Source: Bacteroidota bacterium
GTDB taxonomy: Bacteria; Bacteroidota; Kryptoniia; Kryptoniales; JAKASW01
Length of the DNA: 8,585 nt
Direction: 5' to 3'
NCBI GenBank assembly: GCA_021785235.1
Contig: JAJYGB010000481.1
Coordinates: 1-8,585 of the forward strand
Each line of letters begins with the position of its first letter. The stretch's first letter is position 1. Below are positions 1-5,931 of the stretch, piece by piece. The notes under the pieces are model-generated. The model was not told the origin of the DNA. It saw only the letters and a program-made list of their open reading frames with translations, and made no database searches. Made by a program: the position numbers and the translations under genes.

Positions 1-224
1 TCGAACGCCATTAGGAGAGGGTTTTCCTCCGCGATGATCTTCTTCATCCTATAGACGAGATTCAGCTCAGCATCGGCGAGATGATGAACTTGCTGTCTTA
101 TAGTCCATTTTTTCGAGGCAAGCCGCCTATCCAAATCTCTGTCGGAAAGCCCGTCCACGCCCGCTATAAGATCGCCTGGGCCGTTCTCGTACCTGCGTAT
201 CAATGATATTGTTCTTGTGCTCAT
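1..224 (-). CDS. DinB/YfiT-like protein, N-terminal part (cut by window edge)
   Basis: This is the first 74 codons of a gene that runs off the left edge of the window. The start is ATG at 224-222, and GGAG lies seven bases upstream of it, which fixes the start well. The visible protein has the layout of the DinB/YfiT four-helix family. An N-terminal helix carries a G-x-L-S-D-R-D-L-D segment (about residues 23-32). It is followed by the family signature W-T-I-R-Q-Q-V-H-H-L-A-D-A-E (40-53) and then by I-A-E-E-N-P (64-69). In this family, histidines such as H47/H48 help bind a divalent metal, and characterised relatives are thiol-dependent transferases such as bacillithiol transferase. That activity is inferred from the family, not shown here. 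The gene begins 33 bases after the stop of the small membrane-protein gene, so the two are probably co-transcribed. Most of the protein lies outside the window. Confidence 0.8.
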   Translation of the reverse strand, partial: MSTRTISLIRRYENGPGDLIAGVDGLSDRDLDRRLASKKWTIRQQVHHLADAELNLVYRMKKIIAEENPLLMAF

Positions 225-257
225 TAAGAATCTCCATGAATGGTTATCGTATTCAGC

Positions 258-743
258 CTAAGGTTTGAATAGAGTGATCAGGACAATGATGACCACGAGT
301 GCCCAGTTTAAGACAAAGAACACCGTCTGCTTGCTGTTAAGCGCCTCCAGCTTATCACTGGCATCTTCCGGAGGGTTGATCTGGTTCATCTGGTCGAGCA
401 GCATTGCTCGCTGGCGACCGGTCTTAGGACTCACAACCATCCCTATCCCGAGAAGGATGATGAAAAAGAAAAGCTTGATGCCAAGCCAGGCATCGGCCCC
501 GAACAAGTCGCCAACACTGATATTTAGGAATATCATGTTGCCAATGCCGCTGAGTATGAGGACAAGGGCGCCAAACGGCGAGAGGAGACCGACACTCCTG
601 AGCATCTTTGCCGCATGTTGTTTCATCCTGATATCGTTCTCCCATCTGAAATTAGCCTCGATGATGGGACCGGCAAACAGAAGAGTGAAGATCATCCCGA
701 CCCCGAGCAGGTGAAAGAACAACGATATGTGAAACCAATTCAT
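258..743 (-). CDS. Small four-helix integral membrane protein, function unknown
   Basis: The product is a 161-residue protein with four clear hydrophobic segments, at about residues 5-28, 52-75, 85-105 and 138-158. Charged loops lie between them, including a basic stretch at 33-49 and an acidic, polar loop at 117-137. The start is ATG at 743-741, with AAGGAG seven bases upstream, which is a strong ribosome binding site. The size and helix pattern resemble small predicted inner-membrane families of the DUF2269/CopD-like kind. The N-terminal helix has a histidine (H11) where such proteins often carry one, but no clear haem or metal motif is visible. I therefore assign no function. It is the first gene after a 366-base gap and is followed closely by the DinB-like gene, so these two probably form a separate short transcription unit. 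Confidence 0.8.
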   Translation of the reverse strand: MNWFHISLFFHLLGVGMIFTLLFAGPIIEANFRWENDIRMKQHAAKMLRSVGLLSPFGALVLILSGIGNMIFLNISVGDLFGADAWLGIKLFFFIILLGIGMVVSPKTGRQRAMLLDQMNQINPPEDASDKLEALNSKQTVFFVLNWALVVIIVLITLFKP

Positions 744-1109
744 CTATTGTCTCCTTATTATTTCCTTTAATGTAACACGCCAGAACAAATTTTCGCTGGC
801 AAAGACGAACAATACGCCTTACGCTTAAGCACACACTGGTACGCGGCAGGGGAATTCGGCTATAAGTACCACCATACGCGTCACTCTTCTGTTGTCCTCG
901 CCTCCTTGATCGATGCAGCCAATGATAACCTCGTCACACCGGGTAAGTCGATTTTAGACTTCTCGGCAGGCGATCCGATAATTGGGACGGCAAGTTCGCT
1001 CGGTCTTACGTTCCTCAAAACACCTCTGTAATTTTCCCGAACTTATGTCATTTCTTGGGAACAAATTGTCTTCTACCGCCTAACGACTTGTACAATTGCA
1101 AAATTTCTA
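744..1109. other. 366-base intergenic region with a start-less plus-strand open frame
   Basis: This gap separates the secreted-protein gene (stop at 1110) from the membrane-protein gene (start at 743). On the plus strand one frame is open from 771 to a TAA ending at 1031, about 86 codons. It reads rather like protein, with stretches such as H-W-Y-A-A-G-E-F and S-I-L-D-F-S-A-G-D-P. It has no in-frame ATG or GTG and only one internal TTG, no ribosome binding site, and opposite orientation to every other gene. It may be a decayed gene fragment or chance. I see no GC-rich hairpin with a T-run that would act as an intrinsic terminator for the upstream operon. An A/T-rich palindromic TTGTACAA lies just after the secreted-protein stop. 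A weak promoter candidate lies at 769-777. Confidence 0.4.
769..777 (-). promoter_or_regulatory. Weak extended -10 promoter candidate for the membrane-protein gene
   Basis: Read on the minus strand, this site is TGT followed by TACATT, an extended -10-like element (TGn plus a four-of-six match to TATAAT). It would start transcription about 20 bases before the ribosome binding site of the 161-residue membrane-protein gene. No good -35 hexamer sits at normal spacing. The position fits, since some promoter is expected in this gap, but the match is weak. Confidence 0.25.
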
Positions 1110-1625
1110 TTAAGACTTCTGGCCAAGTTTTTCCAACGCCTTGAGGTCCAAACGATCCAAAAGATCGTAAAGTGGAGCAGCATTCATAACGCCGCTTCCG
1201 GTTACTTCTACCAGGAACCGATTTGCTACGGGAAGCTGCAGCTTTCCTTCCTTCGATGTGCTGTCGAAGGTCTCGAGCACTCTAATGCCTTTGTACAGGA
1301 CGGTCTTCTCGTATCCCGTTTCTGTTTTCTTATCGACATCGCTGCCGATATACATGTAAGAAGGAATACTCACCATATCCGTTATCTTGATGGATATGGC
1401 GCTCTTCGAAGTGTCCGTCTCGGCGCGATAGATGACCTGGGCCCACGAGGTTGCAAACCCCATCATGGAGGATGTCTCACCGGTCGGTTCGCCGCGCTTG
1501 TACTTGCCGAAATCGCCTTCCGGGAGAAACCGCTGGAGCTCTTTAAAATTGTACACCTGAGGCTGCGCCAATGCGGGGACGGAAAAGAGAAGAAGCAACA
1601 TGAGTGAAAGATTTTTGCAACGCAT
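1110..1625 (-). CDS. Secreted or periplasmic protein of unknown function
   Basis: The product is 171 residues with a clear Sec signal peptide: basic M-R-C-K, a hydrophobic core at about residues 6-16, and an A-L-A cleavage motif ending at residue 20. The mature protein of about 150 residues is soluble, with no further membrane segment and no lipobox cysteine. It shows alternating polar and hydrophobic strands, a G-E-P-T-G-E-T segment (45-51), and a C-terminal block with N-R-F-L-V-E-V-T-G-S-G (135-145). This pattern suggests a small beta-rich periplasmic domain. I recall similar unnamed proteins in environmental bacteria but cannot name a family. The start is ATG at 1625-1623, with AGGAG six bases upstream. 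The gene begins 12 bases after the stop of the 3-hydroxyacyl-CoA dehydrogenase gene, whose last codons abut this ribosome binding site, so it is very likely the last gene of that operon. Its link to the CoA-ester enzymes is unexplained. Confidence 0.8.
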   Translation of the reverse strand: MRCKNLSLMLLLLFSVPALAQPQVYNFKELQRFLPEGDFGKYKRGEPTGETSSMMGFATSWAQVIYRAETDTSKSAISIKITDMVSIPSYMYIGSDVDKKTETGYEKTVLYKGIRVLETFDSTSKEGKLQLPVANRFLVEVTGSGVMNAAPLYDLLDRLDLKALEKLGQKS

Positions 1626-1637
1626 CCATTTCTCCTT

Positions 1638-2843
1638 CTATTGGGACAACAGAAGACTTGGCCTGTAGGCGTCACCATAAGTGCGGCGCATTGCCTGCAG
1701 GAATTCGGCTATCATATATTTGCCAATAGAATCGGAGAATTCCAAAGGCCCCTTTGGAAAATTTGTACCAAGCTTCATCGCCAGATCAATGGAGTCTCTG
1801 TCGGCTATTCCTTCCTCCATCATCAGGTGAGCTTCGTTGATAAGCATGGAGATAGTCCTCGCGAGAATCACTTGTTGAGGCACATTGAGCTGGCCACCTG
1901 TCTCGAGCTTCGCAGCTATCTTATGCGCCATCTCAGAGAGTGACTCACTAATAACGGACTCCCGCCTTTCAATTCTCAAGGCGGCCCTTGGCGACTTGCC
2001 GTCGTAACTGTAAAATCCCTTCCCGGTTTTTCTGCCAAGCAAACCGGACTCGACCATCTTTTGCTGCATGATCACGGGCCTGAATCTAGGTTCGTGGAAG
2101 AATTGCTCATAAATAGATTTTGACACGAGAAGATTCACATCCACACCTACGAGGTCAAGCAGTCTGAACGGCCCCATCGGGAACCCGGCAGACTCAAACG
2201 CGAAATCTATTTCCTCTACGCTGCCCAATCGCTCGGAGAGAAACCTCAGAGGTTCAAGGTAGAAATGCCTCGCACACCGGTTCACTACAAAACCCGGAGT
2301 ATCTCTGGTAAGGATCGGCGTCTTGCCTATCTGTCTGACGATCTGAGAAAGCTCCTGCATGGCCTCCCCCGCAAGGAAGTCGGTCTTCACGACCTCCACC
2401 AGTTTCATCTTATGCGCTGGATTGAAGAAATGCAGGCCCGCGATCCTGTCCCGACCGGCGCAACCATTGGCAATTGCGCCGATGGACAGGCTCGACGTGC
2501 ACGAGGTCAACGGAACTTCAGAAGAACATATCCGGTCCAACTTTGCGAATAGCTCCTTCTTGATCGCGAGATCTTCCGTAACCGCCTCCACAACTAGATG
2601 CGCCTCGGAGAAATCAGACAGCTCAGTCCGCGGATGGATCCTCGCAATCGCCGCCTGCGCGTCCTCCGCCTTTATCCTCCCCTTTTCAGATTCGCGGTGA
2701 AATTCTTTGACGATTAATTCCAGCGAATGAGCCACGATTTCTTTCGAGAGGTCGTACAGCAAAACGTCCCATCCGCTCCGGGCGAACGAGATGGCAATTC
2801 CCGCACCCATTGTGCCGGTTCCTACAATACCTACCGCTCTCAT
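1638..2843 (-). CDS. 3-hydroxyacyl-CoA dehydrogenase (PaaH/HBD-like)
   Basis: This enzyme oxidises an (S)-3-hydroxyacyl-CoA to the 3-ketoacyl-CoA with NAD+ in the cytoplasm. The N-terminal Rossmann fold carries the dinucleotide motif G-T-G-T-M-G (8-13), and D31 at the end of the second strand favours NAD. The catalytic set of the family is intact: S117 in the T-S-S-L-S-I segment, H138 in G-L-H-F-F-N-P, E150 twelve residues later, and N188 in T-P-G-F-V-V-N-R. One 3HCDH C-terminal domain spans about 184-282. The protein then continues to 401 residues with a second, related helical segment (about 318-390, including N-E-A at 336-338 and F-P-K-G-P at 362-366). It is longer than the roughly 280-residue single-domain enzymes and shorter than typical PaaH of about 475-500. 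The ATG overlaps the TGA of the PaaA-like gene by one base, implying translational coupling. Context suggests 3-hydroxyadipyl-CoA or a similar substrate, which is an inference. Confidence 0.92.
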   Translation of the reverse strand: MRAVGIVGTGTMGAGIAISFARSGWDVLLYDLSKEIVAHSLELIVKEFHRESEKGRIKAEDAQAAIARIHPRTELSDFSEAHLVVEAVTEDLAIKKELFAKLDRICSSEVPLTSCTSSLSIGAIANGCAGRDRIAGLHFFNPAHKMKLVEVVKTDFLAGEAMQELSQIVRQIGKTPILTRDTPGFVVNRCARHFYLEPLRFLSERLGSVEEIDFAFESAGFPMGPFRLLDLVGVDVNLLVSKSIYEQFFHEPRFRPVIMQQKMVESGLLGRKTGKGFYSYDGKSPRAALRIERRESVISESLSEMAHKIAAKLETGGQLNVPQQVILARTISMLINEAHLMMEEGIADRDSIDLAMKLGTNFPKGPLEFSDSIGKYMIAEFLQAMRRTYGDAYRPSLLLSQ

Positions 2844-3700
2844 CAGGCTGATATCACCCCATCTTCCTCCATCTTCTCCCAGTCAGGTTTCCAGTCTGGA
2901 AGTTTCAAACCGCATTCGGAACATCTTAGCCGCACCTCATCGACGAATCCCTTGCGGACTTCATCGTTGTCTCTCGCTTTCAAACCGTATTTCCTGTGAA
3001 GCGCGTTCCCCTCATTGTTCGACCTGCCGAAAATACTCATAGCCATCGGGTACCAGCGATTGAGAGCCTCCTGCACTCCGGCTTTCGCGGAATGGTCAAA
3101 CGCGAGCTTTCTCACCCAGAAATCGCCGTGACTTACGTGCATTGCCTCTTCCGTGAAGATTCGATCAACCTCTCTCCTCCACGGACCATACGAAGACTTA
3201 CGAACATCCTCCAGCTGGTGACCAGCGCCGCGGTCCATACAGAACTGGAACAGTATAAGATCCGTCCATGTATCTATCTTGTAATAAGAGACGTGCACTC
3301 GCCCATTATCGACGGCCCGCTCGAGTCCTGGATCGTCAGAATTGAAGTCGGCCTCGTGGGTATAATCGTGCATCGCGACATGCGATTCCGCATCGATGCC
3401 AATGTCGGCCAGCAGGCGGTACATGGACCTGGCGTGGCGCACCTCATCCTTGACTATATTTGCGACCGCAAGCTTCTCCTCGGTATTCGGCGCCTTTACG
3501 ATCCATGGCACACATCCGAACGCGCCTGCGAGTTCAGAATCCGCTTGCTGCAACATAAGGCCGGTGAGACTGACGTAGTATTCATCACCCATCTCGTCCA
3601 CCGTTTCGATAGACTCTCCCTTCTGCAACTTCTCCCACATCCGTCTTTCGCGCTCTGCATCTGACAGGCCGGATGGATTTCTTGCTGGATCTGTCGCCAT
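2843..3700 (-). CDS. paaA: PaaA-like di-iron oxygenase subunit (phenylacetyl-CoA epoxidase alpha-type)
   Basis: The 285-residue product belongs to the PaaA/PaaC (phenylacetic acid catabolic) ferritin-like family. In the known pathway the catalytic PaaA subunit uses O2 at a di-iron centre to epoxidise the ring of phenylacetyl-CoA. Likely metal ligands are visible: E56 in A-D-S-E-L-A-G-A-F, E86 and H89 in D-E-V-R-H, D147 or D156, and E185 and H188 in T-E-E-A-M-H. The S-S-Y-G-P-W segment (169-174) just before the last pair matches the C-S-Y-G-P-Y stretch of PaaA. The end, L-P-D-W-K-P-D-W, resembles the PaaA C-terminus but is shorter, and it follows a C-S-E-C pair (260-263). I chose ATG at 3700-3698 because AGGAGG lies six bases upstream; a GTG at 3733 lacks this. 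It follows the PaaG-like gene after 68 bases and overlaps the dehydrogenase start by one base. The family is secure but the substrate is inferred. Confidence 0.85.
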   Translation of the reverse strand: MATDPARNPSGLSDAERERRMWEKLQKGESIETVDEMGDEYYVSLTGLMLQQADSELAGAFGCVPWIVKAPNTEEKLAVANIVKDEVRHARSMYRLLADIGIDAESHVAMHDYTHEADFNSDDPGLERAVDNGRVHVSYYKIDTWTDLILFQFCMDRGAGHQLEDVRKSSYGPWRREVDRIFTEEAMHVSHGDFWVRKLAFDHSAKAGVQEALNRWYPMAMSIFGRSNNEGNALHRKYGLKARDNDEVRKGFVDEVRLRCSECGLKLPDWKPDWEKMEEDGVISA

Positions 3701-3768
3701 AATCGTCCTCCTCTCTGACTTTAGACGGGGCACACACCCCCCTCATGTATTTACTTCCGCGGCGCCGG

Positions 3769-4548
3769 CTAATTGCCTCTGAAAACCGGAGGACGTTTCT
3801 CGATAAAGGCTTGCGTCGCCTCCTTTGCGTCCTCCGTCCGCCCGGAGATTTCCTGCATATACGCTTCGTACTCAAGCGTCTGTTCGAGTGAGTATACCGC
3901 CGAATGCCTGAGCATCTTCTTTATCGTAGAATACGCCTTCGTCGGACCGCTTGCGAACCTTGCAAGTATCTTCTCCGACTCGGCCACAAATTTGTTGTCC
4001 GGGAACACCCTGTTTACGATGCCAAGCCTCAACGCCTCCTCCGAGGAAATCTCTTCTCCGAGGGCTGCCAGTTCAAAGGCCTTAGCATATCCGACAAAAC
4101 GGGGGAGAAAGAATGTGGAGCCCGAGTCCGGGACGAGTCCGATTCTCACGAAAGCCTGGATCAGTTTCGAGCTTGAAGTCATAATCCGATAATCGCACGA
4201 GAGCGCCAGGCTCATCCCAGCCCCAGCCGCCACTCCGTTCACGAGCGCTATAACAGGCTTTTCCATCCCCGTGACAAGCTTTATGATCGGATTGTACCTC
4301 TTTCTCAACGAGTCGGCGAACGATTTAAGCTGCGATGCTTCTTTTAGGTCCTGCCCCGATGAAAACGCTCTTCCGCTCCCCGTTATTGAGACACAACGCA
4401 CGCTCCTATCAGCCGAGAGTTCCTTCAAGGCGATTTGGATATCGGTAGTCATCTTGTCGTTTAATGCGTTCAATGAATCCGGCCTGTTCATTGTCAGGCG
4501 CCCGATCCCTTCGCCGATCTCGACGCTTATCGTCTCAAAATCACGCAT
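3769..4548 (-). CDS. paaG: PaaG-like enoyl-CoA hydratase/isomerase (oxepin-forming type)
   Basis: This is a 259-residue crotonase-fold protein, the normal length for the family. It resembles PaaG, which isomerises the ring-1,2-epoxide of phenylacetyl-CoA to the oxepin-CoA. The oxyanion-hole segments are S-S-G-Q-D-L (63-68) and N-G-V-A-A-G-A-G (104-111). The catalytic aspartate expected in PaaG is present as D141 in G-L-V-P-D-S-G. The R-Y-N-P segment (84-87), the S-G-R-T-E-D tail motif (235-240) and the F-I-E-K-R-P-P-V-F end also match PaaG-type sequences. Other crotonases such as enoyl-CoA hydratase are less likely, because they carry glutamate at the catalytic positions. I prefer ATG at 4548, which overlaps the pseudouridine synthase stop by eight bases and gives the usual N-terminus; an AAGG lies ten bases upstream. 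A TTG at 4566 has no ribosome binding site. Being placed next to the PaaA-like gene supports a joint epoxide pathway. Confidence 0.88.
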   Translation of the reverse strand: MRDFETISVEIGEGIGRLTMNRPDSLNALNDKMTTDIQIALKELSADRSVRCVSITGSGRAFSSGQDLKEASQLKSFADSLRKRYNPIIKLVTGMEKPVIALVNGVAAGAGMSLALSCDYRIMTSSSKLIQAFVRIGLVPDSGSTFFLPRFVGYAKAFELAALGEEISSEEALRLGIVNRVFPDNKFVAESEKILARFASGPTKAYSTIKKMLRHSAVYSLEQTLEYEAYMQEISGRTEDAKEATQAFIEKRPPVFRGN

Positions 4549-5332
4549 GGTGATAGGAGCCTTCAAGCTGACGCATGGCGGGATTATGTGATCTGAACTT
4601 GCGGAGGTAATTCAGAACCGACCTCATATCTTTGGGAAGTTCGGCCTCAAAATTCATTTCCGAGTTTGTGCCCGGATGGACAAAAGTAATCGAAGCGGCG
4701 TGAAGGGCCGACCTCGAAAGAAGCGGTTTCTCGTCCCCTTCGGAATAATAGTTCGGCTTGACATCCGAGAGAAAGAACGGTGCACCGTCTCCGTAAATCC
4801 TGTCGCACAAGATGGGGAGTCCTATCGACGCGAGGTGTACCCTTATCTGGTGGAGCCTCCCGCTCTCGGGCATCGCCCTCACAAAAGCGTAACCGTCGAA
4901 CAACTCCTCGACACTGAATTTTGTAACAGAAGGCTTGCCGTGTTTGCTGTTCACCTTCATGACACCGGGGTGGCTCGGACTTTCGGATATCGGCGCATCG
5001 ATGACCCCGTCCGCTTCCATTGGCTTTCCTACGACTATCGCCACGTAATTCTTATGGATATCTCTGTGCTCGAACTGCGAATTCAATTGAGCGTGTGCGT
5101 CCGCATCTTTCGCAAAGACTATTACGCCGCTGGTCTCTTTGTCGATGCGGTGAACGACGAAGATTCCGCCGAATTCATCCTTCAACGCGGTATAGAGATT
5201 CGGCAGAGACTGGTTGTACCTGTCGGGAAGGACGAGAAACTGAGGCGGCTTCTCAATCACAATTATTCTCTCGTCCTCATAGATAATTGAGCCGTTGTGC
5301 GCTCTCAAAATAAGGTCGAGTCTTCTTTTCAT
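4541..5332 (-). CDS. RluA-family pseudouridine synthase
   Basis: The 263-residue product converts a specific uridine in rRNA or tRNA to pseudouridine. The catalytic aspartate is D64 in the family signature H-R-I-D-K-E-T-S-G (61-69). The second conserved block, S-G-R-L-H-Q-I-R-V-H-L (157-167), includes the RNA-contacting arginine and H-Q-I-R. The G-D motif follows at about 181-182. No N-terminal S4 domain is present, because the catalytic domain begins almost at once, with I-I-Y-E-D (16-20). It thus resembles the short RluA/TruC-like or YjbO-like branch rather than RluC/RluD, and its target site cannot be named. The start is ATG at 5332-5330, with only a weak AGG upstream. The stop overlaps the next gene by eight bases. 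It lies inside the CoA-ester cluster, 39 bases after the broken crotonase gene. That is an unusual neighbourhood, and no functional link is obvious. Confidence 0.9.
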   Translation of the reverse strand: MKRRLDLILRAHNGSIIYEDERIIVIEKPPQFLVLPDRYNQSLPNLYTALKDEFGGIFVVHRIDKETSGVIVFAKDADAHAQLNSQFEHRDIHKNYVAIVVGKPMEADGVIDAPISESPSHPGVMKVNSKHGKPSVTKFSVEELFDGYAFVRAMPESGRLHQIRVHLASIGLPILCDRIYGDGAPFFLSDVKPNYYSEGDEKPLLSRSALHAASITFVHPGTNSEMNFEAELPKDMRSVLNYLRKFRSHNPAMRQLEGSYHHA

Positions 5333-5371
5333 TTCATTACCTGTTATTCGCCGCGGATGATCAGGCGCGTT

Positions 5372-5716
5372 TCATTTGCCTTTCCACTGCGGCATTCTTT
5401 TTTCCATGAATGCTCTCATCCCTTCCTTCTGAACAGGGCTTGAAAAGAGCACGAAGAAATTTCTGCGTTCAAATTCTAGTCCGTCTCTCAAGGCAAGCTC
5501 ATCGGCCTTGGGGACCGCTTTTTCCCGAGTCAGACGGCCACGGAGGATTTCGAAGCGATGATCATCCCGATTCTCCGCGTCCGCGTCAAACCGCTCCAAA
5601 TCGGCCGCGAGCTCCGTCAAAAATCTATGGCTCAACGCGTTGAGAACTTCCGGGCGATTTAACTGGATGGTCACAGCGGGAACTTCTTTGGTGAGAATAA
5701 TATTTTCGAAATCCAT
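5372..5716 (-). pseudogene. Crotonase-family (enoyl-CoA hydratase/isomerase) pseudogene with internal deletion and frameshift
   Basis: The open frame gives only 114 residues, but its two ends are unmistakable parts of a crotonase of about 257 residues. The N-terminus has the first strands, with Q-L-N-R-P-E-V-L-N-A-L (18-28). The C-terminus has the last helices, with D-G-L-E-F-E-R-R, Q-K-E-G-M and F-M-E-K-R. Roughly 145 residues between them are gone, including both oxyanion-hole segments and the catalytic acids, so it cannot be a working hydratase. At the junction (about 5533-5566) the correct C-terminal reading, I-I-A-S-K-S-S-V-A-V, lies in another frame and then returns to the original frame. 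This means the deletion was not a multiple of three and a second small indel restored the frame. The original start was ATG at 5716-5714, with GGAG five bases upstream. It is the first gene of the cluster and lies upstream of the pseudouridine synthase. Confidence 0.85.
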
Positions 5717-5791
5717 CGGCGCTCCGGCTTGGTAAGTGCCCTCCTGCCATGAGTTGTCCGGATCAAGCAGCACCACGGCAGAGGACTCAAA

Positions 5792-5820
5792 AATTTAGAC
5801 GCGATCCAAAAAAGAAACAA
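5792..5820 (-). promoter_or_regulatory. Candidate sigma70-type promoter for the CoA-ester operon
   Basis: On the minus strand a -35-like TTGTTT (5815-5820) and a -10-like TAAATT (5792-5797) are separated by exactly 17 bases. Transcription would start near 5785, about 70 bases before the start of the crotonase pseudogene. This is where a promoter for the 1110-5716 cluster is expected. The hexamers match the consensus only moderately. Confidence 0.4.
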
Positions 5821-5847
5821 GTGGAAGCGCCAGGTCACTTGATGACG

Positions 5848-5889
5848 TTTCACGTCCGCGCCCGTGAACCTCAACCCCCGCGCGTGAAA
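5848..5889. repeat. Imperfect inverted repeat after the ABC permease gene
   Basis: The arms TTTCACG (5848-5854) and CGTGAAA (5883-5889) are perfect complements. They extend inward through a CGCG stretch with a two-base bulge, around a loop of about 18-28 bases. The repeat sits 43-84 bases beyond the permease stop. On the minus strand it is followed some 25 bases later by a TTTCTTTTTT run. It could contribute to transcription termination or be an operator for the next operon, but the spacing to the T-run is wrong for a classical terminator. Confidence 0.35.
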
Positions 5890-5931
5890 ATTCGCTCGCC
5901 TGAAACGCCGAAGCTGTTCTCGCGCCAACCT

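Noticed and set aside
851..1712. 13-base direct repeat ggaattcggctat at 851-863 and 1700-1712
   Set aside because: One such match is about what chance would give in a window of this size, and the second copy lies inside the dehydrogenase gene.
2996..3664. Long open frame of about 222 codons on the plus strand
   Set aside because: It is fully antisense to the well-supported PaaA-like gene, its product resembles nothing I recognise, and it is best explained as a coding shadow.
3701..3733. Upstream GTG start for the PaaA-like gene
   Set aside because: The internal ATG at 3700 has AGGAGG six bases upstream, and the extension lies over that site and has no family resemblance.
3727..3740. Short GGGG-CACACA-CCCC hairpin between the PaaG- and PaaA-like genes
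   Set aside because: It has only four base pairs, with no T-run and no clear role. The genes on either side still look like one operon.
4549..4566. Upstream TTG start for the PaaG-like gene
   Set aside because: There is no ribosome binding site ahead of it, and the ATG at 4548 gives the usual PaaG N-terminus.
5671..5931. Minus-strand open frames across the gap after the permease
   Set aside because: The products are arginine-rich and low in complexity, resemble no family, and overlap the likely promoter. I treat the stretch as intergenic.
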